From Gammaproteobacteria bacterium (GTDB taxonomy: Bacteria; Pseudomonadota; Gammaproteobacteria; Xanthomonadales; Wenzhouxiangellaceae): a stretch of DNA of 64,000 nucleotides. Each line of letters opens with the position of its first letter. The stretch's first letter is position 1. A program made the position numbers and the translations under genes. The DNA is taken from assembly GCA_021772985.1 (NCBI GenBank), contig JAJFKX010000058.1:1-64000 (forward strand). Direction: 5' to 3'. The notes under the pieces were generated by a model. That model was given only the letters and a program-made list of their open reading frames with translations. It ran no database searches and was not told the origin of the DNA. Below are positions 23,995-31,808 of the stretch, piece by piece.

Positions 23995-25113
23995 TTATTC
24001 CATGAAAACACCACCGATCCGCTCTTCAGGATCAGTGGAAGCATTGACGCGCGCCTGCCATTCACTGAAAGCTTCTGATTCCAGATAATCATGGTAAGCA
24101 ACACCGGTAATCGCATCCAGTGAATAATCCGTACGGCCTGTTTTAAGCATGGCACACATTGACCGGAGCAACGGTAAGGATCCAACCATGTCTTCCACAA
24201 ACGAAAATGCGCCTGCTTGATTGACTTCCAGAAAATACATATCGCCAGCCGTATCCACCAATAAGTCGATACAGCCATATACAATCCCCAGCTTGTTCAT
24301 CAGCCGACTGATTTTATCTTCAATTGCAGCCGGCAATGGATAGACGCGCGCATCAATTGATTGAGTTAAAGCGTCCTGGCGCCAATCAACACAGGCACCC
24401 TGCGCCAATGGCTTCAATCGTATGGTGAACAGCCGTTCACCGATAACCGTTACCCGCAAGTCGTATTGCTTCTTGATCACCGGTTGATAAGTTCCCGGGC
24501 TTAATTTGATGACCCGGTCGTCCAGCACGCTGCTGGTATCCAGAGTGTCTACCCATTGAGCATATAACTCTCCGCTAACCGAATCTTTCCAGGTGTAACG
24601 CCCAAAACCTTTATAGATCACACGTCCGTGCCGTTGAATGAAACGCCGAACATCTCCAGGGTGGTTCGATACCAAGGTTTCCGGAAAAGCCAGGCCACAT
24701 TTCCGCGCCACCTGAAGCTGTAAAAGTTTGTTTTCCGCTTGCGCCGCCGCAACTGGTTGATTAACCCACAATGTATCACCAAAGTCGGGGCATACCGCAT
24801 ATAGGTTGTCATACAACCGCGACCACTCTGCGCGCAGGTGTGGCTCATCACAAGCCCTTGCGTTAGGGAAGTGCTTGGGCTTGCGCGGGCGATGCAACCA
24901 CACCGAACTGATTTTCTCCGGGTTGAACGCTCCCTGCAGGCGCCACGGCAGATCCTGATTGCTATGCAGTGAAACCGGCCCATCGGGCTGTTCACTGAAT
25001 GTTGTCCAGCATGGTTCAATGCCATTTTTCCGCAGTCCCCAACAAACCGCAGCGGCTTGTACATCCCATTGTGTGGACAGAATCAGCGGACGTTTTTGCA
25101 TGCTTGCACCCAT
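23995..25113 (-). CDS. MvdC/MvdD-type ATP-grasp peptide ligase (graspetide synthetase-like)
   Basis: A 372-residue member of the ATP-grasp group that forms ester or amide side-chain bonds in graspetides (microviridin MdnB/MdnC type). N-terminal LILSTQWDVQAAAVCWGLRK and SVWLHRPRKPKHFP, then WVNQPVAAAQAENKLLQLQV (K129), FPETLVSN and VIYKGF (K168) give the typical pre-ATP-grasp and ATP-binding parts. YDLRVTVIGERLFTIR and YGCIDLLVDTAGDMYFLEVN supply the Mg-binding D283, E296 and N298. The start is ATG at 25113, or at 25101 (MQKRPL). Either start overlaps the end of the small gene upstream. It is on the same strand as the four lanthipeptide precursors and lanKC, so it probably modifies the same peptides or the upstream small protein. 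Confidence 0.88.
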   Translation of the reverse strand: MGASMQKRPLILSTQWDVQAAAVCWGLRKNGIEPCWTTFSEQPDGPVSLHSNQDLPWRLQGAFNPEKISSVWLHRPRKPKHFPNARACDEPHLRAEWSRLYDNLYAVCPDFGDTLWVNQPVAAAQAENKLLQLQVARKCGLAFPETLVSNHPGDVRRFIQRHGRVIYKGFGRYTWKDSVSGELYAQWVDTLDTSSVLDDRVIKLSPGTYQPVIKKQYDLRVTVIGERLFTIRLKPLAQGACVDWRQDALTQSIDARVYPLPAAIEDKISRLMNKLGIVYGCIDLLVDTAGDMYFLEVNQAGAFSFVEDMVGSLPLLRSMCAMLKTGRTDYSLDAITGVAYHDYLESEAFSEWQARVNASTDPEERIGGVFME

Positions 25114-25340
25114 TCCCGAAGCTGTTCTTTGTTAGGTGTACCTGTATCATCCTTAAACATCCCGGAAGCTTTCTGCAAACCCTGGTAGGTTTCTTGTTTT
25201 AGGTGATCGTGTTTCCGCGACCCGATCCGCTTTGGCTGCAACGCATCACTGGGCAACTTGCGAGCCAGCTGACGCGCCAGTGGGCGTAACCCGTCAATAT
25301 CATTTGCATTTTTTTGCTTCGATTTTTTCTTTACTATCAT
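25083..25340 (-). CDS. small basic protein overlapping the ATP-grasp ligase gene
   Basis: An 85-residue protein I do not recognise. AGGAG lies 6 nt before the ATG. Its 3' end overlaps the ligase start by 19-31 bp, so the two are translationally coupled. The N-terminus is strongly basic (MIVKKKSKQK), followed by LRPLARQLARKLPSDALQPK, and the C-terminal third mixes acidic residues with Thr/Lys (FKDDTGTPNKEQLREW). It could be the substrate of the ligase, since it has both nucleophile and acid side chains near its end, or a partner protein. No established graspetide core repeat is visible, so its role is open. Confidence 0.7.
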   Translation of the reverse strand: MIVKKKSKQKNANDIDGLRPLARQLARKLPSDALQPKRIGSRKHDHLKQETYQGLQKASGMFKDDTGTPNKEQLREWVQACKNVR

Positions 25341-26004
25341 GTCGTTCTCCTAGTTAATGCGCCGGAATCGCCATGGGTTGCATTAAAAACCAAAGATAAC
25401 CGTCAATTTTTTCAAAAGCCGGGGATATCATCGGCCACGCTTTCGGGCTTGCCGGCCTCGTACAACCCATTGAATTCACGGCAGTATGTGTGAAGCCTAT
25501 TTGATCTTCGCACAACAACCATGGCTTAAATACCGTAAAAACAAGCATCCGGGTAAACGCTATCAATACTTTTTTTAAACACTCCCCATGCAATAGTAAT
25601 GTTGTGTCTCGCAATTTAACGGAGACCAAAAGCCGGACTGTCACAGAGAAGCTGATCAAGGATTGAACAGGAGCTGCGGCAGACCAAAATCCAGACCAGC
25701 ATGGTTCACAAATATCGATAAAGCACCATGGCTGCCTGGGTAATTAATATCAATTTAATTTGAGGAGCAGATTTATTTAGCCACAGCTGGAAGCAGACTT
25801 ATTTATGGGGTTTAGCCGGTTTTCCGGCACGTGTACCCAGATTCGTAAGCACGAGCAGTATTACCAGTATTTGATGATAAAACTAATATCTTTTTACCAT
25901 CTAGTTCGTATTGATGCTCTGGGTCACAACACCATATACGACTCATTTGACACTGCAACCACGCATAAAGCCAATAAAAAGCTAATCGTATTTGGAGAAA
26001 TTAT
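25341..26004. other. divergent intergenic region between the RiPP operon and flhDC-like genes
   Basis: This 664-bp gap separates the small-protein/ligase unit from the FlhD-like gene and should contain both promoters, making it the natural site of control. A minus-strand open frame ends 14 bp before the AGGAG of the small gene (tail FEKIDGYLWFLMQPMAIPAH). It has only a TTG start at 25657-25659 or an ATG at 25546-25548, neither with a ribosome-binding site, so I do not call it a gene. Confidence 0.5.
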
Positions 26005-26301
26005 ATGGATGTAAGCTTTTCTGAACTTAATATGGAATATTTTATAGCAGCCAGAGATTTTGCTAAAAAAAATATCAATACAGCATCTATCATGCTGGGC
26101 ACATCACCTGAACTGATGCAATCGATTGCCATACTGACACCACGACAGCTCGCTAATATAGCGCTTGTTGATACACCTTTGATCATACCTAGAAATGAAA
26201 GAACCTGGTGGCCACGCTTTATCCGGGCATTGCAGGATGGCAATAAAACTGAAATGCAGACACTCGCTGAGCAAACCAGTTATTACTTTTCTGGTGTGTA
26301 A
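26005..26301 (+). CDS. FlhD-like transcriptional regulator
   Basis: A 98-residue protein that aligns by eye with FlhD, the smaller subunit of the FlhD4C2 master regulator of flagella. NMEYFIAARDFAKKN and SIMLGTSPELMQSIAIL correspond to FlhD's N-L-S-Y-L-L-L-A-Q and F-R-L-G-x-x-E-E-M-A segments. LTPRQLANIALVDTPLII matches L-x-x-x-Q-M-V-K-L-A. It is about 20 residues shorter than E. coli FlhD. GGAGA precedes the ATG at 26005. It is followed after 5 bp (GTG start) or 20 bp (ATG start) by an FlhC-like gene, and it diverges from the RiPP operon. No flagellar gene is in the window, so it may regulate the peptides instead. Confidence 0.8.
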   Translation: MDVSFSELNMEYFIAARDFAKKNINTASIMLGTSPELMQSIAILTPRQLANIALVDTPLIIPRNERTWWPRFIRALQDGNKTEMQTLAEQTSYYFSGV

Positions 26302-26306
26302 ACTAG

Positions 26307-26900
26307 GTGCTGATTGACGATATGTTATCTTTTTCTAATAGCCAGTTTTGGCAATACGACATGGCCTGCGCCAAAAAAGCGCAGGCTTTTAGACTGATCA
26401 AGCTTGGCGCACGCGCCGGATTGGTGGTGCAACTAACAGGGTTACCCAAGTCACCTGTTAAAGCACTGTATCGAAAAGTTCATGGTAAACCCTCGCCACC
26501 TGGCTTGAGCCCTTTTACAGATAATTGGTATTTACAAAGTGAACAGCGTCAGTTGCATGCCAATATCATCTGGAAAATTGATAGTGAACTAAAATCACAA
26601 CTAGAAGAACGGGCACAACGATTAATCAATGTTTATCAATGCTATTTATGTAGCGTTATCGATCCGCTGCTGGATATTCAGCGTGCTTATTTTGTGCCGC
26701 AGCTTTTGCAGGCCCAATTATGGCAGCAGCAAATTTGCAAACAATGCAAAATTGATTATATCTGCTCAGTTACTCACGTGGCTCTGCTATGCCCCGCATG
26801 TAGAATCCAGCAAATTCATAGGTGCCGTCAGTGTAATGCCCCACTAAGTCAATCAACACTTGGGCGCAGAACACTCCTATGCGATAGTTGCCATCCTTGA
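26307..26900 (+). CDS. FlhC-like transcriptional regulator
   Basis: A 197-residue FlhC homologue. FRLIKLGARAGLVVQLTG matches FlhC's L-I-x-L-G-A-R-x-x-x-x-x-x-x-T. VKALYRKVHGKPSPPGLSPF followed by TDNWYL matches its L-Y-K-E-L-x-G-x-x-P-P-K-G-x-x-P-F-S-x-D-W-F. FlhC binds zinc through four cysteines. This protein has four C-x2-C pairs (C144/C147, C162/C165, C173/C176, C192/C195), so it has an extra zinc-ribbon-like unit at the C-terminus. The start may be GTG at 26307 or ATG at 26322; neither has a clear ribosome-binding site. It forms an operon with the FlhD-like gene. A stem GCACCA-TTTG-TGGTGC at 26910-26925 follows the gene. Confidence 0.85.
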   Translation: MLIDDMLSFSNSQFWQYDMACAKKAQAFRLIKLGARAGLVVQLTGLPKSPVKALYRKVHGKPSPPGLSPFTDNWYLQSEQRQLHANIIWKIDSELKSQLEERAQRLINVYQCYLCSVIDPLLDIQRAYFVPQLLQAQLWQQQICKQCKIDYICSVTHVALLCPACRIQQIHRCRQCNAPLSQSTLGRRTLLCDSCHP

Positions 26901-26936
26901 GGGTTTAAAGCACCATTTGTGGTGCCATAGAAAGGC

Positions 26937-27524
26937 TCAAATACTTGAGCAAACACGTCGTGTGTCTATTGAACTCTGATATTCACGTTCAACCAGATGC
27001 AATAGGCTTTGGTAACTCTCCAGCAGGTCGCTCTGGATGCCCACCAGTTCATTGATCACACCACGTTCACCCGCCAAATGCCATTCCTGATCTTCTTTAA
27101 ATTGTAATGCCAACCCAAACAGAGCTTGAATATAAGCCTGTACAACTGCTCGGTGGTCGCCCTGGAGTGCACTGATTTCTCCCATTTTGGCCAATATTTC
27201 ATAGTCTAAATGTGGTGCGCCACCGGTGGTTTTGACCACGTCCCATGCGTCGTTGCGCAACAGACCTATTTGTACACCTTGCGGGTTTCGTTCTCCGCTG
27301 AGGATACCGTCGTGATAAGCCTTAACATTGGTAATTTTTCTGCAGTTAATCTGCATTTCGTCAATGAATCCTTGCAAGGCGCGTTCAGCCACCTTGTTTT
27401 CGGCTCTGCTTTGTTGCCAATCTTCCAGCGCCAAAGCGAGAAAAACACTGGCAACCACCAGGAATGCCTCTATTAGCAGTAACCGCCAGGGCAGATCAGA
27501 AACTTTTTTCTTGGTACTTATCAT
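26937..27524 (-). CDS. single-pass membrane protein, hypothetical
   Basis: A 195-residue protein with one N-terminal membrane segment (LLLIEAFLVVASVFLALALE) followed by DWQQSRAENKVAERAL and a helical soluble part. The pattern of a membrane helix ending in L-A-L-x-x-W-x-Q recurs in uncharacterised membrane proteins of marine bacteria. The soluble part has no catalytic motif. It converges on the FlhC-like gene with a short gap. The ATG is at 27522-27524. Confidence 0.65.
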   Translation of the reverse strand: MISTKKKVSDLPWRLLLIEAFLVVASVFLALALEDWQQSRAENKVAERALQGFIDEMQINCRKITNVKAYHDGILSGERNPQGVQIGLLRNDAWDVVKTTGGAPHLDYEILAKMGEISALQGDHRAVVQAYIQALFGLALQFKEDQEWHLAGERGVINELVGIQSDLLESYQSLLHLVEREYQSSIDTRRVCSSI

Positions 27525-27608
27525 GCCTCGATTATAACTGCTCAGGATCCGATATCAGAGAGCCAAAGCTTTCAGTAGCTGTTTGGCTTTTGGGTAGTTT
27601 ATCCGTAT

Positions 27609-28226
27609 TTACTCTGTATTATCTGGTATTCGCTGAATGACCTTGCCTTGTTCATCCAATATTTCAATCGCCGCCTTGCCATCCACATTAACACCGAGAC
27701 GGATACGCTCACGTCCTTCATCATCATGGATAATCAAGCCGGCATCCGCATTCTGTGTGCCCAGAAAAATTCGCTTAACGCCCTGGCTGCTGGTCACCGG
27801 GCCAGGCACATAAGGCCGGCGATCATAGACCGTTAATCCACCTTTCCATGTTTCCCCATCTTCAGATTCGAAAGTGCCTAAATTGACAGCATCGGTAATC
27901 TGATGAGTAAAGTCGAAAGTGATCATGCGGGCCTTGGTGGTATTGTCAGGAGGATAACGGGTGGTCACAATGCCTCCGCTTTCATTACCATCCTCATCAT
28001 GCCAGATAATGCCTGCAGGCGAGATTGAGCGCTCGTACTGCTGTCCTCGTACAATTGGACCTGGAGATTCCCCCGCGATGATGAAACGGAGTTTACCGGA
28101 TTCATCAACAACATTAATGCGTTTAACCGTTATCTCATCCGCAGGTACAACACTTGCGCACCCTGCGATCAGCAGCATGCCCACACTTAGAATACCGAAA
28201 CTTACGCACAGCTTGTTACTTCTCAT
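27609..28226 (-). CDS. lipoprotein, hypothetical
   Basis: A 205-residue lipoprotein. The signal sequence ends in a lipobox (MLLIAGCASVVP), so C23 would be lipidated. The mature part has repeated beta segments of similar form: RINVVDESGKLRFIIAGESP, IIWHDEDGNESGGIVTT, GLIIHDDEGRERIRLGVN and AIEILDEQGKVIQRIPD. These resemble the short D-x-x-G-K/R-x-R-I repeats of beta-solenoid surface proteins. No enzyme function is evident. It lies with two other unknown minus-strand genes at 26.9-28.9 kb, with gaps of 84-145 bp. Confidence 0.7.
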   Translation of the reverse strand: MRSNKLCVSFGILSVGMLLIAGCASVVPADEITVKRINVVDESGKLRFIIAGESPGPIVRGQQYERSISPAGIIWHDEDGNESGGIVTTRYPPDNTTKARMITFDFTHQITDAVNLGTFESEDGETWKGGLTVYDRRPYVPGPVTSSQGVKRIFLGTQNADAGLIIHDDEGRERIRLGVNVDGKAAIEILDEQGKVIQRIPDNTE

Positions 28227-28370
28227 CCCTGAATACTACATAACGTTGAGATACTTAAGTATACCTCATCAATGTGACCTATCCAGAGAGTGCGAGCACA
28301 CCGAGGGTCGGCCTGGAAGTGTCGCTGTTAAGTCACCAGGTCTAAAATATCAACTTCAACCGCTTATTAA

Positions 28371-28949
28371 TTAATGACCATTGGATTCGAGCGTACGTAC
28401 CATTTCGAAATCGATATACCGGTTCATTCGCACCTCGGTTCCATCCTTCATCATTATCCTGCAGATACACAGGAATGGTCCTGCCGCAGATGTGGTGATA
28501 CCCATTAAAACGTTGTTTGGCTCTTCCCGGTAAACCTTGTTACCCCAATGCGAGCCTAGGAAAAACTCTGCATACTCGACATCATCGAAAGCCTCGGACT
28601 TATGCCGTACTAAGTAGATAAAGATGTCATAATCGTGACCTGGCGTCGCTGGTGATTCAACAATGTGTGCCAAAAATAACCCGTAATTATGACGATAAAC
28701 CCCATTACGCTCCTTGGTCCAGTCATCTTCCTGGACCGCCTCAACCGGATCTGTCGGGGCGACCTTTTCCAAGCTCTCAAAGGCAACCGAACCCAACTCA
28801 ACCGGGCCGGCTTTAAACGAACTACCGGCGGCCACTCGTTCCTGTATGGCATCAAATAACGCTTGTAATTGTGGTGTAAAGCGATAAATCAGATAAAGAA
28901 TCAGCCCAACCCAGACCACTGACTCGAATAATGGAACCCATGCGTTCAT
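28371..28949 (-). CDS. membrane-anchored pYEATS-domain protein
   Basis: A 192-residue protein. An N-terminal membrane segment (residues about 8-23, FESVVWVGLILYLIYRF) leads to a short coiled linker and a C-terminal domain resembling the prokaryotic YEATS (pYEATS) domain: DIFIYLVRHKSEAFDDVEYA, EFFLGSHWGNKVYRE, GITTSAAGPFLCICRIM and FKDGTEVRMNRYIDFEM-like segments. Comparative-genomic work ties such domains to membrane-linked signalling or conflict systems. The domain call rests on the E-F-F-L-G-x-x-W-G-N and G-P-F-L-C pattern. No effector gene adjoins it. Confidence 0.7.
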   Translation of the reverse strand: MNAWVPLFESVVWVGLILYLIYRFTPQLQALFDAIQERVAAGSSFKAGPVELGSVAFESLEKVAPTDPVEAVQEDDWTKERNGVYRHNYGLFLAHIVESPATPGHDYDIFIYLVRHKSEAFDDVEYAEFFLGSHWGNKVYREEPNNVLMGITTSAAGPFLCICRIMMKDGTEVRMNRYIDFEMVRTLESNGH

Positions 28950-29239
28950 CCAGTTCCTACCGCTGTTTATCTGAAGTGATCAAAACTGATAGTCTGCAGG
29001 CTTTGATCCCATTGTGTTTTTCAAAAACTGTGAAATACATCGAATTAACTCTATTAAATGATTGGTTGTTTAGACACAATACGAATTTAGAGAGTTCTCG
29101 CGAAAAGTTACATGTTTTTCTCCATTTTTTACAGCCATTAACGAATTAACCAATCTATAAACTATCAAGTCGAGCAGCACAACCTTAGAATCAATCAATA
29201 ACCGCGCTAGTCTATTGCAGAAATTAGTTCTCTATCCAC
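28950..29239. other. intergenic region, nothing recognised
   Basis: The stretch between the pYEATS gene and the EEP remnant holds AT-rich sequence with no convincing open frame, hairpin or repeat. Confidence 0.4.
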
Positions 29240-29750
29240 TCTGGTCTTTGATACTTGCCAGGCAATCATCGGAGTGATCAATTTTCAGTTCAATCCACAT
29301 TGGCATTTGTCCGGGTTTTTCAAAACTATTTGAAACCATTGCTTCGCAGGTAATGTGGTCTTTATCTTTGATATTAAAATCACCCAGCGCAAAGAAAAAC
29401 TGTCTGGTTCGGTATCAGATTCAGCTCATCTTGCCAACACATAAGGCAACTTGCGATTTCGCATTGGCGGCGATTGAGGCCGTCTTTGCTGAGATCACGA
29501 TAATAAATATCCGCTATACACAACACCACTTTCAACCAATCCGCCTGAAATGCGACACATGCAGGGTGTGCGGGAAAATTGCAGCAGTCCGGAGGCACGC
29601 GCGCCATCGGGCAAGCTCACAGTCGCACCTGCAGGTATTGGCAGGAAAAGTTTTTTTTAAAATCGCCGCCGGTTGATATAATCTGCAAATCTCTGGGGCG
29701 TACAGTACATCCGAATCCCCCAGCGTCACTGATTCAGTCCATGACGAAAT
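29240..29750 (-). pseudogene. degenerate copy of the EEP-family gene
   Basis: Fragments of the protein at 17978-19426 can be read in changing frames: a tail MPMWIELKIDHSDD and ASIKDQ (compare LPMWIELKIDYSDD), the active-site segment FFALGDFNIKDKDHITCEAM, a middle part ADWLKVVLCIADIYYRD (compare AGWLKIMLCTVHIYYGD) and VTLGDSDVLYAPE. About 200 bp between the tail and the GDFN segment are missing, as is the N-terminal third, and frameshifts separate the pieces. It is on the same strand as the intact copy 10 kb away, so the two flank the RiPP/FlhDC block as direct repeats. Confidence 0.85.
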
Positions 29751-29818
29751 GCTGCAATATCATTACAGATGAACAACATTATAACCGGTTGGGTATCCAT
29801 CGATAAACTGGGAATTCA

Positions 29819-30250
29819 ATGAACCCTCAAATGACATTAAGAGAAGCTATTCATGTATTTGATGAAATCAATTCATTGAATTTCAATGACCGAGATGTAT
29901 CTAAAGACGCACAAGAGTTCTTTAAGTGTCACGATGTCGCGCATGTCATATTTGACTGTGATACTTCAATGCTCGGAGAGGCGAAAGTAAAGCTTTGGAC
30001 AATATTTGGCACAACTCTTGGATTTTGGAATCATCTGAAAGGTTATTCTGAAGCCAATGCTTTTACTTTGTTTAAGCAGTATTCGGTCTCTCATGTTTTG
30101 TCTAATGTATTCAAATTGATAAGCCTAGCCCCCAAAACAATTTCCAGAGCAAGAAGCATGTCAAAAAAATGGGAGTGGTCAGGATACGAGGTTTACATGG
30201 ACATGCCACTAGAGCAAATAAGAAAAGAATTTAATATCAAAGAGTTTTGA
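29819..30250 (+). CDS. Coq4-like protein
   Basis: A 143-residue soluble protein. H38-D39-x-x-H42 followed by E54 (CHDVAHVIFDCDTSMLGEAK) is the metal-binding H-D-x-x-H-x11-E signature of Coq4, which acts in ubiquinone ring decarboxylation and assembly. The ending (YMDMPLEQIRKEFNI) also resembles the Coq4 C-terminal motif. The protein is shorter than eukaryotic Coq4 and matches bacterial Coq4-domain proteins in length. No ubiquinone gene adjoins it. It stands alone between two pseudogenes, so its role here is open. Confidence 0.6.
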   Translation: MNPQMTLREAIHVFDEINSLNFNDRDVSKDAQEFFKCHDVAHVIFDCDTSMLGEAKVKLWTIFGTTLGFWNHLKGYSEANAFTLFKQYSVSHVLSNVFKLISLAPKTISRARSMSKKWEWSGYEVYMDMPLEQIRKEFNIKEF

Positions 30251-30459
30251 GCATGGAAATTCCTAATAAATAACAACAAATATGCTGCGGTTCAGTCATC
30301 ATGCGATGATGTGGTCAAACATTATGAATTAGTAGATACATAGCCAGGTTATCAGTTTTACTTCTTAATTCAGGCCTTCAAGCCAAGTTACCGGAGGGGT
30401 TTTAATATATCCTACCGGCAACTTTTGCTGCACCTCAGCCAGGCCAGCGTCACTTTAAA

Positions 30460-30830
30460 TCAAATGATGCAACAGCTAACCTGAGGAAGCCGATGTGCAC
30501 GGTTGGGGTCTTGTGCGAGTTGCCACATGAAGTCGGTTTGGAAGAAAATGGAATCTTCGTTTACCGTACCAAGTGAGTCGGGATTCAGATAATCTTCAGG
30601 AATTGGTGTGCCCATAAAGGTAGTGGGGTGAAACCCAAGGGTGCTTTTATCAGTAGCAGGGGTAAATTGACCAGGCTTTTTTCGGTAGTAAACATGTCAA
30701 GGTTTTGTCGGCCATCAGCGTTGTTGTTGAGGGTTGCGCGTGCATGGCAACTGATACAGGAAGAGGTTCTTACAAGATTGGCTTCTAGAATGGGGTTAGC
30801 CAACCTGGTCGGTTTGCCGGTCCTCCTCAA
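30460..30830 (-). pseudogene. frameshifted c-type cytochrome-like remnant
   Basis: An upstream frame carries the heme-binding C-x-x-C-H in NLVRTSSCISCHARATLN and then QNLDMFTTEKS. It runs out at a run of six T residues (30677-30682). A second frame continues with PGQFTPATDKSTLGFHPTTF, NPDSLGTVNEDSIFF and QTDFMWQLAQDPN to a stop at 30460. Together they read as the C-terminal part of a secreted cytochrome c-like protein with a single frameshift and no N-terminal half. The rest of the 30251-31091 gap shows nothing. Confidence 0.65.
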
Positions 30831-31091
30831 CTGGCCTGGGAGTCTAAAACAGATGTCAAATTCTGAAATTGAAGTGGGGTTGGAACTAAGGGCAATGAAT
30901 GTCCCAGTCTTTCAGTGTTCGAATGCGCTTAAGCAGATCGTATCTTATAGTGTTGGATCTTCATGAAAACTACCAACTGTCGTAATACTGTCGTACAGTT
31001 GGCGGTATATTTGCGTATGAAATTCGTAAAAGATTCGTGGGTGTCTAGGTAAGATGACAGTCTCTCCATAACTATAGGTCACAAAATATCA

Positions 31092-31502
31092 ATGAAAATA
31101 GATGCACAGCTAGTGCTTGAGTTGAGAGCCGAAAGATCATGGTCGCAAGAAGAACTGGGACTTGCTTCGGGTCTTAATATCAGGACAATACAGCGAATCG
31201 AGAAAGAGGCAACAATATCGCTTCAATCAAAGAAAGCTTTAGCGTCTGCATTTGACATTGATATTCATGATCTTGATTACAAGGAAATACCTGTCATGAA
31301 AAAATATGAATATAAGTCAGTGGTTTTGAAGTTTGATATGGGCTGGTCAAAAAAAGCAGCGACAGGCCCATATGATTTTGATCTGGCTTTAAATGAATAC
31401 GCCAGGAAAGGTTGGCGCTTGAATAACCTGACAGTAGGAACCACTGTACATGGTGGTTCAGGACAAGCTGTTGCAATCCTTGAGCGTGAACTCGTTGAAT
31501 AA
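31092..31502 (+). CDS. XRE-type HTH protein with a C-terminal DUF4177-like domain
   Basis: A 136-residue protein. Residues about 6-60 are a Cro/CI helix-turn-helix (LVLELRAERSWSQEELGLAS, then LNIRTIQRIEKEATISLQSK). Residues 75-136 match DUF4177-like proteins (KKYEYKSVVLKF, then LNEYARKGWRLNNLTVGTTV). DUF4177 usually stands alone as a small protein of unknown function. A hydrophilic linker joins the two parts. Probably a cytoplasmic repressor with a small sensing domain. It is monocistronic. Confidence 0.8.
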   Translation: MKIDAQLVLELRAERSWSQEELGLASGLNIRTIQRIEKEATISLQSKKALASAFDIDIHDLDYKEIPVMKKYEYKSVVLKFDMGWSKKAATGPYDFDLALNEYARKGWRLNNLTVGTTVHGGSGQAVAILERELVE

Positions 31503-31633
31503 CTTTTTGAAGAAAAATTTAAATAGCCATTATTTTCAACTGATATAGAACGCTAAAACGTGTCGCGACCTCTGGTATGGAAGTCTAAAAATAGCGATTT
31601 TCTTCACTTATGGCTTTGTGCACAATTATGAGC

Positions 31634-31808
31634 TCATTGGCCGGAATCAGAGCTGACCATAACGCCTCCGGCCTCAAATCCGCTAACGAAGACAAATTCC
31701 GGGTCTAAATTACTAAAGGTACAGGTAATCGCCTCACCAAAATCCAGATCAATGGTTGCTTCTACCGCAGCCAAATCTACTGCACTGCCGCCATCAGGGT
31801 CATTGCAA
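31634..31808 (-). pseudogene. C-terminal tail of the three-repeat secreted protein, displaced by a frameshift
   Basis: This frame continues the protein at 31809-33950: [40 protein letters not shown] and [12 protein letters not shown]. The join V-P-S-G-W-S-L-A-G / I-S-C-N-D-P restores the usual P-S-G-W-x-L-x-x-I-x-C-x-D beta-domain found at the ends of such proteins, so a one-base indel near 31815-31825 (GGTTGGT) explains the break. The final SGFEA is the short tail seen on other secreted proteins here. Confidence 0.75.

Noticed and set aside
25354-25659. A further small gene upstream of the 85-residue protein
   Set aside because: It can start only at TTG, or at a late ATG, without a ribosome-binding site, and its product has no leader-like or signal features.
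25805-26014. Small plus-strand gene before the FlhD-like gene
   Set aside because: No ribosome-binding site, and it overlaps the well-supported FlhD-like start.
30628-30966. Plus-strand gene in the 30.6-31.0 kb gap
   Set aside because: It is antisense to the cytochrome remnant, which explains the open frame.
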